From contig NZ_JBOITN010000008.1 in assembly GCF_050717545.1 (NCBI RefSeq), forward strand, positions 124,001 to 188,000: a stretch of DNA of 64,000 nt. Reading direction: 5' to 3'. Shown here piece by piece: positions 60,896 through 64,000 of this stretch. Position 1 is the stretch's first letter; each line of letters opens with the position of its first letter. Position numbers and translations under genes: made by a program. The notes beneath the pieces were generated by a model. The model made no database searches, was not told the DNA's origin, and was given only the letters and a program-made list of their open reading frames with translations. This DNA comes from Clostridium_AD sp050717545 (GTDB taxonomy: Bacteria; Bacillota; Clostridia; Clostridiales; Clostridiaceae).

Positions 60896-61963
60896 ATGAA
60901 GATGACTTTAAGATGGTTTGGTAGTAAGTACGACGCGGTTACACTTAAGCAAATAAGACAAATTCCAGGAGTTACTGGGGTTATTACAACGCTTTATGAT
61001 TCAAAACCTGGTGAGGTTTGGAGCACTGACGCAATAAAAGCAATGAAAGATGAAGTTGAAGCATCAGGTCTTGAGGTGTCCGGAATTGAGAGCGTAAATA
61101 TTCATGATGATATTAAAATCGGGCTTCCTACAAGAGATCTGTATATAGAAAACTATATTAAGACACTTGAAAACCTTGCAAAGGAAGGAATCGATCTTGT
61201 ATGTTATAATTTTATGCCTGTATTTGACTGGACAAGATCTGACCTTGCAAAGATGAGAACAGACGGGTCTACAGTTCTTTCTTACGATCAGGAAATTATA
61301 GATAAAATAGATCCAACTAAAATGTTCGAGCAAATTGATTCTAATTCTAATGGATTTGTAATGCCAGGATGGGAACCGGAAAGACTTGCAAGAGTACAGG
61401 AATTATTTGAATTATACAAAAATGTGGATGAAGAAAAACTATTTGAAAACCTTGTGTATTTCTTAAAAAAAATTATGCCAACTTGTGAAAAATTAGGAAT
61501 GAAGATGGCTATTCATCAAGATGATCCATCATGGTCAGTATATGGTTTACCAAGAATTATAAATAATAAGAAAAACATCCAAAGAATGCTAGATGCGGTT
61601 CCTGTTATGAATAATGGTCTAACATTATGTACAGGATCTTTAGGATCTAACCCAAATAATGATATTCCTGATATGATTAGAAGTTTTAAAGGAAGAGTTC
61701 ATTTTGCTCACCTAAGAAATATTAAACACCTTGCACCAGGTAAGTTTGATGAAGCAGCGCACTTATCATCTGATGGTTCACTTGATATGTTTGAAATTAT
61801 GAAAGCACTTTATGATATTGGTATGGAAGGCCCAATAAGGCCAGATCACGGAAGAATGATATGGGGCGAAGTTGCAATGCCTGGTTACGGATTATATGAC
61901 AGAGCTCTCGGAGCAACATACTTAAATGGGTTATGGGAAGCAATAGATAAATCATCTAAATAA
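60896..61963 (+). CDS. uxuA: mannonate dehydratase
   Basis: Dehydrates D-mannonate to 2-keto-3-deoxygluconate in glucuronate breakdown. 355 aa, TIM-barrel of the UxuA family. Diagnostic blocks are MTLRWFGSKYDAVTLKQIRQ-like N-terminus, VCYNFMPVFDWTRSDL, MAIHQDDPSW (metal ligands), LTLCTGSLGSNPNND, VHFAHLRNI and IRPDHGRMIWGE. GAGGAGG lies 9 bases before ATG. It is followed 33 bases later by uxuB and preceded by GTATAC operators and the GntR regulator. Confidence 0.96.
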   Translation: MKMTLRWFGSKYDAVTLKQIRQIPGVTGVITTLYDSKPGEVWSTDAIKAMKDEVEASGLEVSGIESVNIHDDIKIGLPTRDLYIENYIKTLENLAKEGIDLVCYNFMPVFDWTRSDLAKMRTDGSTVLSYDQEIIDKIDPTKMFEQIDSNSNGFVMPGWEPERLARVQELFELYKNVDEEKLFENLVYFLKKIMPTCEKLGMKMAIHQDDPSWSVYGLPRIINNKKNIQRMLDAVPVMNNGLTLCTGSLGSNPNNDIPDMIRSFKGRVHFAHLRNIKHLAPGKFDEAAHLSSDGSLDMFEIMKALYDIGMEGPIRPDHGRMIWGEVAMPGYGLYDRALGATYLNGLWEAIDKSSK

Positions 61964-61996
61964 AGAAATACAAAATTTTATGAAGAGGTGACTAGT

Positions 61997-63610
61997 ATGA
62001 AATTAAATGAAAATGCATTAAAAGATGTTGCGACTTGGGAAAATGCAGGATTTAAACTCCCTAAGTTTAACCGCATGCAAATAAAACAAAATACTATGGC
62101 AAATCCTAATTGGATTCATTTTGGAGCAGGTAATATTTTTAGAGCGTTTACTGCTAATCTGCAACAGAATATTTTAAATAAAGGTAAAAGTGACACTGGG
62201 ATTATAGTTGCAGAAGGATATGACTATGAAATTATAGAGAGTATGTATAAGCCTCATGATGATTTAAGTCTGCTTGTTACTTTAAAGGCAGATGGAAACA
62301 TTGAAAAAACAGTTGTAGCAAGTATTGTAGAATCTCTAATTGTGGATTCAGGAGATGTTGTGAACTGGGTTAGATTAAAAGAGATTTTTGTTAATCCCAG
62401 CCTTCAGATGGTAAGTTTCACAATCACTGAAAAAGGATATAGCTTAGTAAGTCCTAAAGGTGAATTTCTTCCTTCAGTTATTGAAGACTTTAAGAATGGA
62501 CCTAATGCTCCAGTAAGCTATATTGGTAAACTTACATCTCTTGTTTACTCGAGATATGTAAGTGGGAAGATACCACTAGCACTAGTAAGTATGGATAACT
62601 GCTCACATAATGGAACTAAACTTTATAATGCAGTTAGTACATTTGCTAAAAAATGGGCAGAAAGCGGCATTGTAGATGCAGGATTTGAAGCTTATATTAA
62701 TGATCCCAAATTTGTATCTTTCCCATGGAGCATGATTGACAAGATTACTCCAAGACCTGATGAAAGCGTAAAAGAGATGTTAACAAAAGTTGGTTTTGAA
62801 GATGTAGAGTATGTTGTTACCTCAAAAAATACTTATGTAGCTCCTTTTGTAAATGCTGAGGAACCTCAGTATCTAGTAATAGAGGATATTTTTCCTAATG
62901 GAAGACCTAACCTTGAAGAGGGTGGAGTAATATTTACAGACAGAGAAACTGTTGATAAGGTTGAGAAAATGAAGGTTTGTACTTGCCTTAACCCACTACA
63001 CACAGCTCTTGCTATATATGGTTGTTTGCTTGACTACAATTTGATTTATAAGGAAATGGAAGATCATGATTTGAGAGCCCTTGTAGAGCAAATAGGATAT
63101 GTAGAAGGATTACCTGTAGTTGTAAATCCAGGTATTATAGATCCTAAGAAATTTATTGATGAAGTACTTAATGTAAGAGTTCCAAATCCATTTATGCCTG
63201 ACTCGCCACAAAGAATTGCTACAGATACATCTGCTAAATTGGGTATTCGTTTTGGTGAAACAATAAAGGCTTACAAAGAAAGAGATGACCTTAAAGTTAC
63301 GGACTTAAAGCTTATTCCTCTTGTTTTAGCTGGTTGGTGCAGATATCTAATGGGAATTGATGATAATGGAAATAAAATGGAGATAAGTTCTGATCCAATG
63401 CTTGAAGAAGTTACGCCTTTCGTTTCGGGTATAACTCTTGGAGATAAAGGACCATTTAATGCACAACTTAAGCCGATTTTATCAAATTCTAATATTTTTG
63501 GAGTAAACCTTTATGAAGTTGGACTTGGCGAAATAGTAGAAAATTACTTTGAGCAGTTGGTAGCAGGTAAAGGTGCAATTAGAAAAACTTTGAAAAAATA
63601 TGTTGACTAA
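61997..63610 (+). CDS. uxuB: fructuronate reductase / mannitol dehydrogenase family
   Basis: Reduces D-fructuronate to D-mannonate with NADH, the step before uxuA. 537 aa, polyol-specific long-chain dehydrogenase family. Blocks: IHFGAGNIFRAFTANLQQ (cofactor domain start), DNCSHNGTKLYNAV, FPWSMIDKITPRPDE, CLNPLHTALAIYGCLL and catalytic lysine/histidine region. Together with the next partial gene it makes up a hexuronate locus. ATG at 61997 has GAGGTG 7 bases upstream; the GTG at 61988 is within that site. The isomerase UxaC is not in the window. Confidence 0.92.
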   Translation: MKLNENALKDVATWENAGFKLPKFNRMQIKQNTMANPNWIHFGAGNIFRAFTANLQQNILNKGKSDTGIIVAEGYDYEIIESMYKPHDDLSLLVTLKADGNIEKTVVASIVESLIVDSGDVVNWVRLKEIFVNPSLQMVSFTITEKGYSLVSPKGEFLPSVIEDFKNGPNAPVSYIGKLTSLVYSRYVSGKIPLALVSMDNCSHNGTKLYNAVSTFAKKWAESGIVDAGFEAYINDPKFVSFPWSMIDKITPRPDESVKEMLTKVGFEDVEYVVTSKNTYVAPFVNAEEPQYLVIEDIFPNGRPNLEEGGVIFTDRETVDKVEKMKVCTCLNPLHTALAIYGCLLDYNLIYKEMEDHDLRALVEQIGYVEGLPVVVNPGIIDPKKFIDEVLNVRVPNPFMPDSPQRIATDTSAKLGIRFGETIKAYKERDDLKVTDLKLIPLVLAGWCRYLMGIDDNGNKMEISSDPMLEEVTPFVSGITLGDKGPFNAQLKPILSNSNIFGVNLYEVGLGEIVENYFEQLVAGKGAIRKTLKKYVD

Positions 63611-63645
63611 TCAAATATACGTTTAGAAATATTTTCTAAAAACAA

Positions 63646-63682
63646 AAAAGTAGCCTCTTATTTAATTAAGAGGCTACTTTTC
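63646..63682 (+). terminator. terminator of uxuAB
   Basis: AAAAGTAGCCTCTTA pairs with TAAGAGGCTACTTTT around TTTAAT, 36 bases after the uxuB stop. Confidence 0.93.
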
Positions 63683-63821
63683 TATAATCTATATTTCATA
63701 AAAATGTAGATTAAGGTATAATGAAATTTAGAACAGTGTAATTATGATATTTGGTAATATAAACAACATTAATGATAAGGAAAAAGGTTACTTAAAATTA
63801 ATTTATAGGAGTGGTATTATA

Positions 63822-64000
63822 ATGAGAGTTTCTTTTGAAAAGATGAAAAATGAATTTAAAAGAGTATTAATAAAAAAAGGTCTTAGTGACGAAAGAGCAG
63901 ATGCATCAGCTGAGTTATTTACGCAAACTAGCTGTGATGGAGTTTATTCACATGGATATATTAGATTTCCAAAAATAATTGAGTATATAGATAAAGGATA
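63822..64000 (+). CDS. malate/L-lactate dehydrogenase family protein (YiaK-like), N-terminal part
   Basis: First 59 codons only; the gene runs off the window. MRVSFEKMKNEFKRVLIKKG, then LSDERADASAELFTQTSCDG and VYSHGYIRFPKIIEYIDKG match the N-terminus of the NAD(P)-dependent LDH2/YiaK family, where D-G-x-x-S-H-G is highly conserved and the histidine is catalytic. In uronate loci such enzymes are 2,3-diketo-L-gulonate or 3-dehydro-L-gulonate reductases. AGGAG lies 10 bases before ATG. It is separated from uxuB by a terminator and has its own leader. Confidence 0.85.
   Translation, partial: MRVSFEKMKNEFKRVLIKKGLSDERADASAELFTQTSCDGVYSHGYIRFPKIIEYIDKG

Noticed and set aside
1..64000. tRNA, rRNA, insertion sequences, integrases, CRISPR-Cas and replication origins
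   Set aside because: No T-loop GGTTCRAAT-like clusters, rRNA core sequences, transposase or integrase proteins, or DnaA-box clusters were noticed. A tRNAscan or Rfam run would be needed to exclude small RNAs with certainty.

Overview
The window is AT-rich DNA (very roughly 30% G+C by eye) with strong purine-rich ribosome binding sites, U-tailed hairpin terminators, frequent TTG/GTG starts and a spore-coat-type collagen-like gene. This points to an anaerobic spore-forming Firmicute, most likely Clostridium in the strict sense; the species cannot be told from the sequence. I saw no rRNA, tRNA, CRISPR array, insertion sequence or intact prophage.

Layout. 1-14.5 kb: the tail of an old-yellow-enzyme-type oxidoreductase, a 100-residue unknown, clpB between two matching 43-bp hairpins, an iron-sulfur flavoprotein-like gene, a Cof-type HAD phosphatase, an ABC ATPase with a giant FtsX-type permease, gnd, fetAB on the minus strand, an AI-2E family permease and a NYN-LOTUS protein. 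14.5-23.9 kb: an aspartate-family amino acid locus. It has aspartokinase-hom, a convergent methionine synthase split into a catalytic protein and a separate reactivation protein, then a SAM-I riboswitch with a visible terminator/antiterminator in front of an ApgM-like putative homoserine kinase and thrC. A decayed scrap of a second hom lies after thrC. 23.9-29.5 kb: a collagen-like surface protein with its own glycosyltransferase, a 3-methyladenine DNA glycosylase, small unknowns, an alpha/beta hydrolase and a pseudogene. 29.5-30.2 kb is decayed, gene-poor DNA.

30.2-42.9 kb is a carbohydrate island: a YesM/YesN-type two-component pair, a CUT1 sugar importer without its ATPase, three Gfo/Idh/MocA dehydrogenases, a GH13 oligo-1,6-glucosidase, an MFS permease and an internally deleted flavodoxin-like gene, with cre-like sites. 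43.0-51.6 kb: a THF-riboswitch-controlled folT, an NlpC/P60 endopeptidase, a nitroreductase, a small conserved-looking gene, a large class B PBP, a GAF-GGDEF cyclase and a YdbS/YdbT-like bacterial PH-domain pair. 52.7-59.4 kb is a compact signalling cassette: a REC-histidine kinase, a lipoprotein sugar-binding-type receptor, a 1068-residue hybrid kinase and a CheR-type methyltransferase with an extra N-terminal domain. 60.1-64.0 kb is a hexuronate locus: a GntR/FCD regulator with GTATAC operators, uxuA, uxuB, and the start of a YiaK-like dehydrogenase.

Most worth following up: the SAM riboswitch on a threonine branch (with a 23-codon Ile-rich ORF between switch and genes and a hom remnant downstream), the receptor/hybrid-kinase/CheR cassette, and the redox-flavoured sugar island. 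Start codons were chosen by ribosome binding site spacing, so several differ from the longest open frame; this is stated per gene.
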